A stretch of 64,000 bases of DNA from Nitratireductor pacificus pht-3B (GCF_000300335.1 NZ_AMRM01000014.1:1-64000); one strand, 5' to 3'; counted from the stretch's first letter, positions 34,422 to 44,104 are shown. The notes: generated by a model from the letters alone, not told the origin. Numbers and translations: made by a program.

Positions 34422-35459
34422 ATGAGCAAAGAGCGCATTTCGACCGAGGCAGGTTTTGCCGAAGCCTTTGCCACTGCGGCACCGGGAAGCCTGACCGAGG
34501 GGCGCATCCGTGTTGGAAGTTTCGCCTCCGGTGCCGAAATCGTCCTTCCTTTCCTCATCCTGAAAGGGGCGAAGCCCGGCCCCTGCCTGTGGATTTCCGG
34601 ACAGGTTCACGGCAACGAGATCAACGGCATCTGGGCAGCGCTCGACTTCATGGAAGGTCTTGATCCAGCTGAACTTTCGGGCTCGGTGGTTCTCAGCTCG
34701 ACGGCCAATCCGCTGGCCCTCGACGCCCGTCGCAAGACCGCGCCGCAGGATGAACAGGATCTCGACCAGACCTTTCCGGGCAATGCGAACGGGCTTGTCA
34801 GTGACCAGATGTCGGCGGCGCTTTTTGCGGCTGCAGCCGATTGCGCGGATGTGCTGATCTCGATGCATACCATGAACAACCTGTTCTATTCGGACCCCTA
34901 TGCGGTCTACAAGCTGCATCCCGACAGCGGCATCGACGAAGCGAAACTGTTCTCGATGATCCGTCATTTTCACCCGGTAGTCGCTTGTCGCATGAATGTT
35001 GCGCCCGGCGCGGGCGAACTTCCCGGCAACATCCCCGGAGCGCTCGATTACCAGATGCTGGCCCGCGGCAAGCCGGCCTTCATGATCGAGCTGGGGTCCG
35101 GCAGCGAAACGGACGAAGGCTGCGTCGCGCTCGGCGTGGCGGGATTGCATGGCGTGGCTGCAGAAATGGGCATGATCGCCGCGCCGCAGCGCAAGCCTGC
35201 CGAAAAGCTCCGCCGGGTCGCCCGACGCACCCATGTGATGACGCGCGAGGGCGGCTTGTTCCGCACCGCCAATCGTCCAGCCATGAAGGTGGAGGCCAAC
35301 AGGCCTCTCGGCACCATCTGCAGCATCACCGGACGTCCCATGGCCGAGCCGGCCATGGCCCAGGATGTGCTGATCATCGGCATTCGCAAGGATCCGGTGG
35401 TTCACACTGGGGACCGTATCGCCTTCGTGGCGCTTGAATGGACGGACGTGTCCGTCTGA
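34422..35459 (+). CDS. Succinylglutamate desuccinylase/aspartoacylase-family deacylase
   Basis: 345 residues of the M14-like AstE/AspA zinc family. The zinc ligands H63 and E66 lie in SGQVHGNEINGIW and the third, H149, in LISMHTMNN. The substrate loop DLDQTFPGNANG and the catalytic-acid region FMIELGSGSE follow. These enzymes remove an acyl group from an N-acyl amino acid in the cytoplasm. A GGGAGAG precedes the ATG, 16 bp after the lyase gene. Deacylation of an N-acyl-S-substituted cysteine before C-S cleavage would fit the neighbourhood (inference). Confidence 0.85.
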   Translation: MSKERISTEAGFAEAFATAAPGSLTEGRIRVGSFASGAEIVLPFLILKGAKPGPCLWISGQVHGNEINGIWAALDFMEGLDPAELSGSVVLSSTANPLALDARRKTAPQDEQDLDQTFPGNANGLVSDQMSAALFAAAADCADVLISMHTMNNLFYSDPYAVYKLHPDSGIDEAKLFSMIRHFHPVVACRMNVAPGAGELPGNIPGALDYQMLARGKPAFMIELGSGSETDEGCVALGVAGLHGVAAEMGMIAAPQRKPAEKLRRVARRTHVMTREGGLFRTANRPAMKVEANRPLGTICSITGRPMAEPAMAQDVLIIGIRKDPVVHTGDRIAFVALEWTDVSV

Positions 35460-35526
35460 CCGCAATGCGGCAACCACAAGAACCGGAAAACGGCGACATG
35501 ACAAATCGAACCTCAGGGGAAAAACG

Positions 35527-36507
35527 ATGAGAAAGATCAAAGTCCTGACAGCCGCCTTTGGCGTGATTTCCATGGCCATGTTTGGCACGGCGGCCGAGGC
35601 CCAGAACTATCCGGATCGTCCGGTTACCATGATTGTGCCGTGGGCACCGGGGGGGGCCGCCGACATCATCGCGCGGCTCGTGGCAGAACCGATGGGCAAA
35701 GCGCTCGGTCAGCCTGTCGTCATCGAGAACCGGCCCGGGGCCGGCGGCACCGTGGGTTCCGCCGTGGTCGCCAAGGCCGATCCGGATGGCTACACCATCC
35801 TGATGGGCAATGTGGCCAGCGAAGCCATTGCGCCGGCCTTTTATGCAGACACCATTCCTTACAAGGTGCTTGAGGATTTCGCCCCGGTCACCCAGCTCAT
35901 CCAGCAGCCGAGCGTTCTTCTGGTTTCCAAGGATTTCGAGTTCGACAACGTGAAGGACCTGATGGCTTTTGCCAAGGAAAACCCTGGTGAACTCTATGCG
36001 ACGCCGGGCGTGGGCAACTCACCCTACCTCACTTTCGAGCTGATCAAGGACAATTACGACGTCGACATGGAGAACGTGCCCTATGACAGCGGCGCGGAAG
36101 TGAACAATGCCTTGAATGCGGGCGACGTCCAGATTGCCATCAACAACCTGCCGGAAGCCATCAAGGCGATTCAGGCCGGGATCGCCAAGCCGGTCGCGGT
36201 GACGGCTGCCGAGCGCAACCCGCTCCTGCCGGATGTGCCGACATTCGTCGAGTCGGGAGGCGACAAGATCGTTGCCATTTCCTGGCAGGGCATCTTTGCG
36301 CCTGCGGGCACGCCCGATGCCATCGTCCAGAAGCTCTACGAGGCGACCGCCGCAGCCCTGAAGGATGAGAACGTCGTTCAGCGCAACAAGGAGCTCGGCT
36401 CGGTGCCGGTCGGCTCGACGCCGGAGGAATTCAAGGCCTTCGTCGCTTCCGAGATCGAGAACTGGGCCTACATGGTCAAGCTTGCCGGCGCCAGCGCGCC
36501 CAAGTGA
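35527..36507 (+). CDS. tctC: TTT-family substrate-binding protein (TctC/Bug type)
   Basis: 326 residues with a Sec signal peptide (MRKIKVLTAAFGV through AAEAQ). The mature start NYPDRPVTMIVPWAPGGAADIIARL and the stretch VIENRPGAGGTVGS are hallmarks of the Bug family of tripartite tricarboxylate transporters. It is periplasmic and hands di- or tricarboxylate-like solutes to TctA/TctB. ATG 35527 has AGGGGA upstream; an earlier in-frame start would bury the signal peptide. Confidence 0.92.
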   Translation: MRKIKVLTAAFGVISMAMFGTAAEAQNYPDRPVTMIVPWAPGGAADIIARLVAEPMGKALGQPVVIENRPGAGGTVGSAVVAKADPDGYTILMGNVASEAIAPAFYADTIPYKVLEDFAPVTQLIQQPSVLLVSKDFEFDNVKDLMAFAKENPGELYATPGVGNSPYLTFELIKDNYDVDMENVPYDSGAEVNNALNAGDVQIAINNLPEAIKAIQAGIAKPVAVTAAERNPLLPDVPTFVESGGDKIVAISWQGIFAPAGTPDAIVQKLYEATAAALKDENVVQRNKELGSVPVGSTPEEFKAFVASEIENWAYMVKLAGASAPK

Positions 36508-36675
36508 TGTCTCGATGCTGTCGCGGAAGCCGGTCGCAGTCTGGCCGGCCTCCGCATGCCCCGCCCGCTGGAAGCGCGGCGGACGGTCCATCCCGGCGGG
36601 TTTGAAAGCACCCGACTGCGGCGGGACCGGAAAGGCTCCGGAATGCGCGGGATCTTCCGAAAAGGACAAAGCGAC

Positions 36676-37458
36676 ATGGAACCCTTCAAGCCACTGCCTG
36701 CAACGCCGGTTCGGCTAGGCTTCGTCATTCCCGAGAGGAACGTCGCCTGCGAGACCGAGTTCCCGCAGTTCCTGCCCGATGGCGTGACGGCCCATTTCTC
36801 GCGCCTTCCACGAGAAGGGGCAGCGCTCACGCAGGAATCGCTCATTCGCATGATGGACAGCGTCGAGCATCAGTCGCGCCTTCTGGGCGGCATCGACGCC
36901 CGCATCATCCTCTATGCGTGCACATCCGGGAGTTTCCTGGGCGCCGACGATGCTCTCGACACCATTGCGGACAGGATCGGCGCCGCTTCGGGCGTTCCCG
37001 CAGTCACAACCACACGGGCCGTGCTCGATGCGCTGGCGGCGCTTCAAGCCAGGACGGTGTTCCTGATCAGCCCGTATCCCGACGACATTCATGCCGCCGA
37101 GATCGCATTCCTTGAAAAGGCGGGGCATCCGGTGCCCGGCAACGCCACTTTCGGCTGCGCGAGCTCCGAGATGATCCGCGGTATCAATTCGCGTGACGTG
37201 GAAGCGCTTGCGCTCGGCCATCGTGCTGCGATCAGGGAATGTGACGCCGTTTTCCTGAGCTGCACGAACCTGCGTTCCATGGACCGCATCGCGGCGCTGG
37301 AGGCAGATCTTGCGCGGCCTGTCTTCTCGTCCAATTCGGCCTCGCTCTGGCGCGCCATGCGCGGGGCGGGCCTCACGCCGCGCGATATCGGCGCCGGCCG
37401 CCTGTTCCGCCTCGATCTGGCCGGTGTCGATCCCTCGGCCCGGGTTCGTGGTGCCTAG
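36676..37458 (+). CDS. Maleate isomerase/Asp-Glu racemase-family enzyme
   Basis: 260 residues. The two active-site cysteines of maleate isomerases are visible: C82 in LYACTSGS and C196 in LSCTNLRS, with the conserved PERNVACETE near residue 19 supplying N22. Related enzymes are arylmalonate decarboxylase and Asp/Glu racemases. The gene stands between tctC and tctB, splitting the transporter genes, which suggests action on the transported acid, for example maleate to fumarate (inference). AAAGGA lies ten bases before the chosen ATG. Confidence 0.83.
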   Translation: MEPFKPLPATPVRLGFVIPERNVACETEFPQFLPDGVTAHFSRLPREGAALTQESLIRMMDSVEHQSRLLGGIDARIILYACTSGSFLGADDALDTIADRIGAASGVPAVTTTRAVLDALAALQARTVFLISPYPDDIHAAEIAFLEKAGHPVPGNATFGCASSEMIRGINSRDVEALALGHRAAIRECDAVFLSCTNLRSMDRIAALEADLARPVFSSNSASLWRAMRGAGLTPRDIGAGRLFRLDLAGVDPSARVRGA

Positions 37459-37554
37459 GGTGTTGCCGGCTAAACGGAAAGTCCGCATCAGAGGTCGGGC
37501 GATGGCCTAAGGTTTCGAAACAGCAAAATGCCCTGGAGTTCAATGGGGATAAAA

Positions 37555-38013
37555 ATGAGAAATGGAAAGCAAATCAGGGGCGCGCAATACGCCGACATTG
37601 CAATCGCCCTCGTTCTTCTGGCGGTCGGTGTCGGCTTCACGATCGTCGCCTATGATCATGGCCTCGGCTCCGTGCGACGCATCGGCGCCGGCGCTATGCC
37701 GTTCCTGATCGGCTGCGCGCTTTGCCTTTGCAGCCTCATCTGTCTTGTCGGCGCGCTGCGAAACCGGATCGAGGTCGATGTCTCGCCGCCATTTCCGGTT
37801 GCCTTGGTGCTCATCGCCGTCGTGGCGTGGGCACTGCTGGTCGAACCGTTCGGGCTTGTCCCGGCCACCATTGTCCTGATGCTGATCGGGACATTCGCCT
37901 ATGGACCGATACGCTGGATTTCAACGAGCATCGTGATTGCGGCCATGTGCGTGGGATGCGTGGCGCTCTTCATCTACGGCTTCCGCCTTCCTTTCACGAT
38001 TTTCGGGGGCTGA
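37555..38013 (+). CDS. tctB: TTT-family small membrane subunit (TctB)
   Basis: About 152 residues with four membrane helices: ADIAIALVLLAVGVGFTIVA, a second around MPFLIGCALCLCSLICLVGAL, and a pair after residue 75. This is the size and pattern of TctB. ATG 37555 has GGGGA five bases upstream; ATG 37543 with GGAG upstream is an equal alternative. The next gene starts four bases after its stop. Confidence 0.85.
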   Translation: MRNGKQIRGAQYADIAIALVLLAVGVGFTIVAYDHGLGSVRRIGAGAMPFLIGCALCLCSLICLVGALRNRIEVDVSPPFPVALVLIAVVAWALLVEPFGLVPATIVLMLIGTFAYGPIRWISTSIVIAAMCVGCVALFIYGFRLPFTIFGG

Positions 38014-38017
38014 GACC

Positions 38018-39541
38018 ATGGACCTTTTCAACCAGATCCTCGGCGGTTTCGCCACGGCGACCACACCCCACAACATCCTGTTCTGCTTCATCGGCGTCAC
38101 GATCGGCACATTCGTCGGCGTTCTGCCGGGTCTCGGGCCGCTGGCGGCAATCGCGCTGTGTTTGCCGATCACCTTCTACCTCGACCCCACGACCGCCATG
38201 ATCATGCTGGCGGGCATCTTCTATGGCGCGCAATATGGCAGTTCCACCGCCTCGATCCTGCTCAACATACCAGGCACGGCCAGCGCTGCCGTCACCTGCC
38301 TCGACGGTTACCCGCTGACCCAGAAGGGGCAGGCAGGCGTGGCGCTGATGATCACCACGCTGACCTCCTTTGCCGGCGGCACCATGGCCATCGTGCTCGT
38401 CATGGGGCTTGCGCCGGTCATCTCCGCCTTCGCGATGAATTTCTCGTCGGCAGAATATTTCTCCGTCATGCTGCTCGGTCTCGTGGCGGCTTCCACCCTG
38501 TCTATCGGCTCGCCCATCAAGGGCATGACGATGGTGGTCGCGGGGCTTGCCCTCTCCATGATCGGCACGGACAAGTACACGGGCGAATTCCGCTTCACCG
38601 GCGGCATCCTCGATCTGGCGGAGGGCGTCAGTCTCGTGGCGCTTTCGATCGGCCTGTTCGGCGTCGCGGAAATCCTGTCGAGTTTCGCGGGCAAAGGCCC
38701 TGTGCTTCTCAACGCGAGTTCGGTGCGCCTGCGCGACATGCTGCCGACCAGGACGCAGCTCAAACAGGCGATCCTGCCCACATTTCGGGGCATGGGCATC
38801 GGTTCTGTCATCGGCGCGATGCCGGGCGCAGGGCCGGCCCTGGCTTCCTATCTTGCCTATGTGGCCGAGACGCAGGTTTCGAAGAATCCGGAAAAGTTCG
38901 GCAAGGGCGCCATCGAGGGCATTGCCGCACCGGAGGCCGCCAACAACGCCTCCGTGCAGACGGCCTTCATTCCCACGCTCACGCTCGGCGTGCCGGGCGA
39001 CGTGGTCATGGCGGTCTTGATCGGTGCGCTGATGATCCACGGCATCACGCCGGGTCCGGATTTCATCAGCTCCCACGGCGACATCTTCTGGGGGCTGGCA
39101 GCCAGCTTCTGGATCGGCAACGTTCTGCTTCTCGTGCTCAACATTCCCCTGATCGGCATCTGGGTCCGCATGCTGGCCATTCCGCCACGCATCCTCTACC
39201 CGATCATGCTCGTTTTTGTCTGCATCGGCGTCTACAGCATCCGCAACAGCATCTTCGATGTCTACATAATGCTCGTCTTCGGCGTCGTGGGTTATGTGCT
39301 GGCGCTGTTTCGGTATCCAGCGCCGCCCCTCCTGCTCGGCTTCGTGCTGGGACCGCTGATGGAGCAGCATCTGCGCCGCGCCTTGCTTCTGGGGAGAGGG
39401 GACCCGATGACGTTCCTCTATCATCCGATCAGCGCGATCTTTCTGGCGATCTGCCTGGTGCTTATTCTGCGTTCGCTGCCGCTGGGTCCCATCGTGCAGA
39501 AACTGCGCGCGCGCCAGACCCACCGGGTGGACATCGAGTAG
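38018..39541 (+). CDS. tctA: TTT-family large membrane subunit (TctA)
   Basis: 507 residues with about twelve helices. The TctA signatures GVLPGLGPLAAIALCLPITF, GIFYGAQYGSSTASILLNIPGTASA, GAMPGAGPALASYLAY and PEAANNASVQTAFIPTLTLGVPG are all present. It forms the transport channel with TctB and uses the ion gradient. ATG 38018 starts right after tctB. Confidence 0.94.
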   Translation: MDLFNQILGGFATATTPHNILFCFIGVTIGTFVGVLPGLGPLAAIALCLPITFYLDPTTAMIMLAGIFYGAQYGSSTASILLNIPGTASAAVTCLDGYPLTQKGQAGVALMITTLTSFAGGTMAIVLVMGLAPVISAFAMNFSSAEYFSVMLLGLVAASTLSIGSPIKGMTMVVAGLALSMIGTDKYTGEFRFTGGILDLAEGVSLVALSIGLFGVAEILSSFAGKGPVLLNASSVRLRDMLPTRTQLKQAILPTFRGMGIGSVIGAMPGAGPALASYLAYVAETQVSKNPEKFGKGAIEGIAAPEAANNASVQTAFIPTLTLGVPGDVVMAVLIGALMIHGITPGPDFISSHGDIFWGLAASFWIGNVLLLVLNIPLIGIWVRMLAIPPRILYPIMLVFVCIGVYSIRNSIFDVYIMLVFGVVGYVLALFRYPAPPLLLGFVLGPLMEQHLRRALLLGRGDPMTFLYHPISAIFLAICLVLILRSLPLGPIVQKLRARQTHRVDIE

Positions 39542-39545
39542 AACG

Positions 39546-41867
39546 ATGGATGACACCACCTACAAGCAGCACAGCAGTCATTGGGGCGCGTTCAGCGCGC
39601 GGATGAATGGCGGAAGGCTGGACATCCGCCCCTTCGAGGCCGATCCCGACCCGTCGCCTTTGCTTGCCAACATTCCGGCGTCGCTCGATCACCCCGCCCG
39701 CATCCGAAAGCCGCTGATCCGCCGCGGCTGGCTGGAAGATGGCCCGGGCCCGGACGGACGTCGCGGCTCCGATGCATTCGTCGAGGTCGAGTGGGAAGAA
39801 GCCCTGCAAAGGACGGCACAGGAGTTGCGACGCCTGGGTGCTTCGCCCTCCCTGTCGGACGACGGTCCCCTGCCTGGCGCGCGTGTGTTCGGGGGGTCCT
39901 ACGGCTGGTCCTCGGCCGGCCGCTTCCATCATGCGCAAAGCCAGGTGCACCGCTTTCTGAACAGTGTTTTCGGCGGCTACGTTGCCTCCGTAGACACCTA
40001 TTCGTCCGGTGCAGGCAGCGTGATCCTGTCGCTGGTTCTAGGCAATGCGATCAAGTTGAACCGCGATCATCCCTATCTGCGCGAGCTTGCACAGGATACG
40101 GAACTTCTGATCTGCTTCGGCGGTCTTCCGCTGCGCAATCTGGCGGTGAGCGCGGGCGGCAGTTCCAGGCACTTGGGCAAGAGTGTTCTGCACAAGGCCG
40201 CTGCTCGCGGCTGCAACTTCGTCTCGGTCAGCCCCATCGCCGACGATTTCAGCGATCTGCCGGGCCTCACGCGCATTGCTCCGCGCCCGGCCACCGACAC
40301 CGCATTGATGCTTGGCATGGCCTACAGGCTGCATGAGACGGGCCTGGTCGATCGCGCCTATCTGGAGCGCTACACGACGGGTTATCCCGCGTTCGAGGCC
40401 TATCTGACGGGCAAATCGGATGGTGTCGCTAAAACGCCAGAATGGGCCGAGAGCATCTGCGGCGTCCCGTCCTCCGAGATCGCCGCTCTGGCCGAGCGGG
40501 CCGCGAAGAGCCGGACGCTGATCAACGTCACGTATTCGTTGCAGCGCGCGGAGAACGGCGAACAGCCCGTCTGGATGGCGCTGACGCTTGCCTGCATGCT
40601 GGGGCAGGGCGGTTTGCCCGGTGCGGGTTTCTGCTACGGACTGGGCTCCATTGGCAATATCGGCAAGGAAGCGCTGGCCGTGCCGTTGCCCACCATGCCA
40701 CAGGGGCATAACCGGGTTGACGATTTCATTCCCGTGGCCGGCATCTCGGATCTTCTGTTGAAACCGGGCGAGCCCTACACCTACAAGGGCGAAGTGCGCC
40801 GCTATGCCAATATCCGGCTCGTCTACTGGGCGGGCGGCAATCCCTTTCATCACCACCAGGATCTCTCGCGTTTGAAGGAGGCATTCTCCCGGCCGGAGAC
40901 GATCATCCTGCACGACAGCGTCTTTACCGCATCGGCGCGCCACGCCGACATTGTGTTTCCCGCAACCATCACGGCCGAACGGAGCGATATCGGCGCGGGC
41001 GGCAACGACCCGTATCTCTTTGCGATGCAGAGGTTTGCGGAACCTTTCGGCGAAGTGCGCGATGATTACTCAATCTTCGCGGATCTGGCCGGCAGGCTCG
41101 GGTGCAGCGAGATCTTCACAGAGGGTCGCGACACGGACGGCTGGTTGAAAGCCATGTATGAGCCGACGCGCGCAGCTCTCGAAAAGCTCGGACACGATGC
41201 CCCGTCCTTCGAGGACTTCATGCAAAACGGGCGGATTGAACTGCCTGTGCGCGACGCCCCCGGCACGATGGTGCGCTTTCATCGGGACCCGTCGGGTGCC
41301 CCGCTCGATACGCCAAGCGGCAAGATTGAGCTGTTTTCGGAAACCGTTGCGGGCGCTGGCCTGCCAGGGCATGCGGCATGGCTCGCACCGGCCGAATGGC
41401 TGGGTGCGCCGATGGCCGAACGCCATCCGTTTCAACTCGTCTCCAACCAGCCGGCCACCCGCCTCCACAGCCAGCTCGATTTCGGAAGCACCAGCATGGC
41501 TGCAAAGATGAAAGGACGCGAGGTTGCGAGGCTCAACGGGGACGATGCCGCGCGGCTCGGAATTTGTGAGGGAGATGTGATCCGGCTCCACAACGAACGC
41601 GGCTCGGTTCTGGCAGCGGCACGTCCCTCTGACGCGGTCTTGCCTGGCGTGGTGCAGCTCTCGACCGGTGCCTGGTATGCCCCGGAGGAACTGCCGGGAA
41701 CAGGGCTCACCTGTGTCAACGGCAATCCCAACGCGGTGACGTCAGATGCCGGAGCCTCCGCCTTGAGCCAAGGTTGCGCAGGCCAATTGTGCCTCGTGTC
41801 GCTGGAGAAACTGCAGGGCGCAGCCCCGCAGGTCTGGCCACACTCCGCCCCATTTCACGAACGGTGA
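39546..41867 (+). CDS. DMSO-reductase-family molybdopterin oxidoreductase (BisC-like S/N-oxide reductase)
   Basis: 773 residues. It has the family pattern FGGSYGWSSAGRFHHAQSQ near residue 116, and S153 in VDTYSSGAG is where the serine ligand of molybdenum lies in DMSO and biotin sulfoxide reductases. There is no N-terminal iron-sulfur cysteine motif and no twin-arginine signal, so it is a cytoplasmic BisC-type enzyme with bis-MGD only. The C-terminal domain includes the cofactor-binding QPATRLHSQLDFG. It may reduce a sulfoxide of the imported compound (inference). It starts five bases after tctA. Confidence 0.87.
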   Translation: MDDTTYKQHSSHWGAFSARMNGGRLDIRPFEADPDPSPLLANIPASLDHPARIRKPLIRRGWLEDGPGPDGRRGSDAFVEVEWEEALQRTAQELRRLGASPSLSDDGPLPGARVFGGSYGWSSAGRFHHAQSQVHRFLNSVFGGYVASVDTYSSGAGSVILSLVLGNAIKLNRDHPYLRELAQDTELLICFGGLPLRNLAVSAGGSSRHLGKSVLHKAAARGCNFVSVSPIADDFSDLPGLTRIAPRPATDTALMLGMAYRLHETGLVDRAYLERYTTGYPAFEAYLTGKSDGVAKTPEWAESICGVPSSEIAALAERAAKSRTLINVTYSLQRAENGEQPVWMALTLACMLGQGGLPGAGFCYGLGSIGNIGKEALAVPLPTMPQGHNRVDDFIPVAGISDLLLKPGEPYTYKGEVRRYANIRLVYWAGGNPFHHHQDLSRLKEAFSRPETIILHDSVFTASARHADIVFPATITAERSDIGAGGNDPYLFAMQRFAEPFGEVRDDYSIFADLAGRLGCSEIFTEGRDTDGWLKAMYEPTRAALEKLGHDAPSFEDFMQNGRIELPVRDAPGTMVRFHRDPSGAPLDTPSGKIELFSETVAGAGLPGHAAWLAPAEWLGAPMAERHPFQLVSNQPATRLHSQLDFGSTSMAAKMKGREVARLNGDDAARLGICEGDVIRLHNERGSVLAAARPSDAVLPGVVQLSTGAWYAPEELPGTGLTCVNGNPNAVTSDAGASALSQGCAGQLCLVSLEKLQGAAPQVWPHSAPFHER

Positions 41868-41960
41868 AATCTGCCCCCGACCGGTGCTGTCGGATTGTTC
41901 ATTGGGGAAATGAACGTGCGGGCGCGAGAAGATCGCGCCTGGAGAAACGAGACAAGGACG

Positions 41961-42965
41961 ATGGTTCGCATGACACATCAGGGCAAGATGCGCGTTATTG
42001 ATGTTCCGGTACCGGGCGGACCGGAGGCACTTACCCTGGTCTCGAGACCGGTGCCTTCCGCTCAGCGCGGAGATGTCCTCATCAAGGTGGAGGCTGCCGG
42101 TGTCAATCGCGCCGATCTCAAGCAGCGGGCCGGCGACTATCCGATGCCATCGGACGCACCTACGGTGCCCGGTCTGGAAGTTGCCGGAACTGTTCTGGCG
42201 ACAGGGGCGGAGGTTGATGAGTTCGATGTCGGTGACAGGGTCTGCGCGCTTCTCATAGGTGGCGGCTACGCCGAATATGTGGTCGCTCCTGCCGTGCAGT
42301 GCCTGCCCATCCCCGAAAGTCTGAGTTTCGTCGAAGCAGCCGGCTTGCCCGAGACAGTTTTTACCACATGGGCAGCCTTGTTCGAGCAGGCGGGACTTCA
42401 GCCTGGTGAGACCGTGTTGATCCACGGAGGTGCAAGCGGAATCGGGACGACGGCCATCCAGCTTGCGGCCGCGTTCGGAGCAAAACCCCTCGCCACCGCA
42501 GGAACGGCCGAGAAGGTGGCACTGTGCAAGGATATCGGTGCCGTTCTGGCGATCAACTATCGTCAGGACGATTTTGTGGAAAGGGTTCTGGAGTTTACAG
42601 CCGGACACGGCGTTGATGTGGTTCTCGACATGGTCGGTGGAAGCTATTCCCAGCGCAACCTCGAGAGCCTTGCCCTGCACGGGCGCATCTGCTTCATCGC
42701 CGGCGACGAAGCTCCGGAGGCTGTGTTCAACATCCGTCAGATTATGCTCAAGCGCGCGGTGATTACCGGCACAACACTCCGCCACCGCACACCGAAGGAA
42801 AAGGGACGACTGCGCAGCATCATCAAGGAGCGTGTTTGGCCGCTGATCTCCCAGGGGAGTTTCAAACCGGTGATTGGGGCAGAGTTTCCCATGGCTTCGG
42901 TCGCCGATGCCCATGCGGCCCTGGAGTCCGGTCGACACGCCGGCAAGATAGTGTTGCGTATCTGA
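41961..42965 (+). CDS. NAD(P)H:quinone oxidoreductase, zinc-free MDR (PIG3/QOR type)
   Basis: 334 residues of the medium-chain dehydrogenase superfamily. The N-terminal GroES-like domain has RVIDVPVPGGPEALTL and AAGVNRADLKQRAGDYP. The nucleotide-binding motif is VLIHGGASGIGTTAIQLAAAFGA. The structural-zinc cysteines are missing, as in quinone oxidoreductases. The start is uncertain among ATG 41961, 41970 and 41988; 41961 has AAGGA close by. It follows the molybdoenzyme by about 95 bp and could handle an enone or quinone product (inference). Confidence 0.85.
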   Translation: MVRMTHQGKMRVIDVPVPGGPEALTLVSRPVPSAQRGDVLIKVEAAGVNRADLKQRAGDYPMPSDAPTVPGLEVAGTVLATGAEVDEFDVGDRVCALLIGGGYAEYVVAPAVQCLPIPESLSFVEAAGLPETVFTTWAALFEQAGLQPGETVLIHGGASGIGTTAIQLAAAFGAKPLATAGTAEKVALCKDIGAVLAINYRQDDFVERVLEFTAGHGVDVVLDMVGGSYSQRNLESLALHGRICFIAGDEAPEAVFNIRQIMLKRAVITGTTLRHRTPKEKGRLRSIIKERVWPLISQGSFKPVIGAEFPMASVADAHAALESGRHAGKIVLRI

Positions 42966-43425
42966 CCGCCGAAGCAAGACGGAGAGGCATCCGGAAACGA
43001 CTGATCATCCCGACCGTCAAAGGGTGTGAGGGGAGATGATGTCTCGGCTACCTTTCCGAATGCTCTGCGCTGAAACCGGGCCCTGCAACGCCCGAGCACC
43101 CTGACAGCAACGGCAAGGCGTCCGGTCGCGGATCAGCTGACATCGCCAGCGTACAGCAGATCCTCAGGAACTCTCTTTCGCTGGAGGGGATCGTTGCTCA
43201 GGCGGGGTGAAAGCGATCCTCTTCATTCGTCTCATTGTCGTCGAACATTCGGTTCCCTGAGCGGCGACACGTCTCTCGCGCGGATCGCCCTTCCTGTCAC
43301 GATAGCTATGTTCGGCGTGTCGGCGCCCCTGCTTCGGGTGGTGCGCAATGCCGTCGTTGATGTGACCGGCGCCCTCTATTTCATCTTTGCGAGAATACGG
43401 ACGGACCCGCGACGCGCGTGGGGTT
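42966..43425. other. Intergenic stretch without a recognisable gene
   Basis: About 460 bp between the quinone reductase and a small membrane-protein gene read from the other strand. A short open frame from 43194 shows no known motif and mainly mirrors the membrane-protein gene further on. No repeat or promoter stands out. Confidence 0.5.
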
Positions 43426-43827
43426 TCACCCCCGCTTCTGGACGTGAAAAACCGATTGATGCCAGGCTATCAGCGAGGCTGGCACCGAGATCAGCCCGTA
43501 TTGCCATGATATGTCCGCCCAGCCGCTCTCGAAATCGAAGAGGAACATTTCCAGCCAGATCGCAACGCATTGCACGGCGACAAAGAAAAGAAACAGCGAG
43601 GGCAGGGGCTTCAGTTTCAACGCCCCGACAACCGCGAGCAGCACTGCCCCTCCCGCCAGAGCGACGACAATCGCCACCGCGAAAGTCAGGCTGGCGATCG
43701 CAACCAGTTCCAGCCCGATGGAGCGGGCGGCCACCGCCACCAGCGCCGCATGAGCGAACGCGGCAAAACCTGCCGTTATGATCGCTGCGGGGAAAAGGCG
43801 GCTGTAGTACGGTCTGATCATGTCCAT
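43426..43827 (-). CDS. Small membrane protein of unknown function
   Basis: 133 residues with about four hydrophobic helices: residues 12-35, 40-66, 74-95 and 105-120. A short charged tail HVQKRG follows. I do not recognise a family. The steady third-position GC and helical pattern favour a real gene. It lies between the organosulfur island and tRNA-Ser and is read toward the island. No ribosome-binding site is strong. Confidence 0.5.
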   Translation of the reverse strand: MDMIRPYYSRLFPAAIITAGFAAFAHAALVAVAARSIGLELVAIASLTFAVAIVVALAGGAVLLAVVGALKLKPLPSLFLFFVAVQCVAIWLEMFLFDFESGWADISWQYGLISVPASLIAWHQSVFHVQKRG

Positions 43828-44104
43828 GCGTTTCAGTGCTCCCGATGTTCGGAAGCTAGCGCCGCAACGGCGGTCGATCTACCCAGAATTTGCGGTGGCC
43901 CCCGGTCTGGCTGCTCTGATTGGCAGGATCGGAGGCTGCTTCTGGTGTGAATTCACAGGAACGCCGGACCGTATCGACTGGTGGCAAATGGCGTCGAGTT
44001 CGGGACGAAGTTCGAAGTATACGGCAAGAGCGCGACTGCGCGACTGACCGACAGGCGGCCCCGCGGAGGCGTTGAACGAAGTGAAACTGCCGTGAACTGA
44101 CCAA

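Noticed and set aside
43194-43781. 195-codon plus-strand open frame overlapping the small membrane-protein gene
   Set aside because: Arg/Pro-rich without any motif, whereas the opposite strand encodes a plausible four-helix membrane protein over most of the same DNA.
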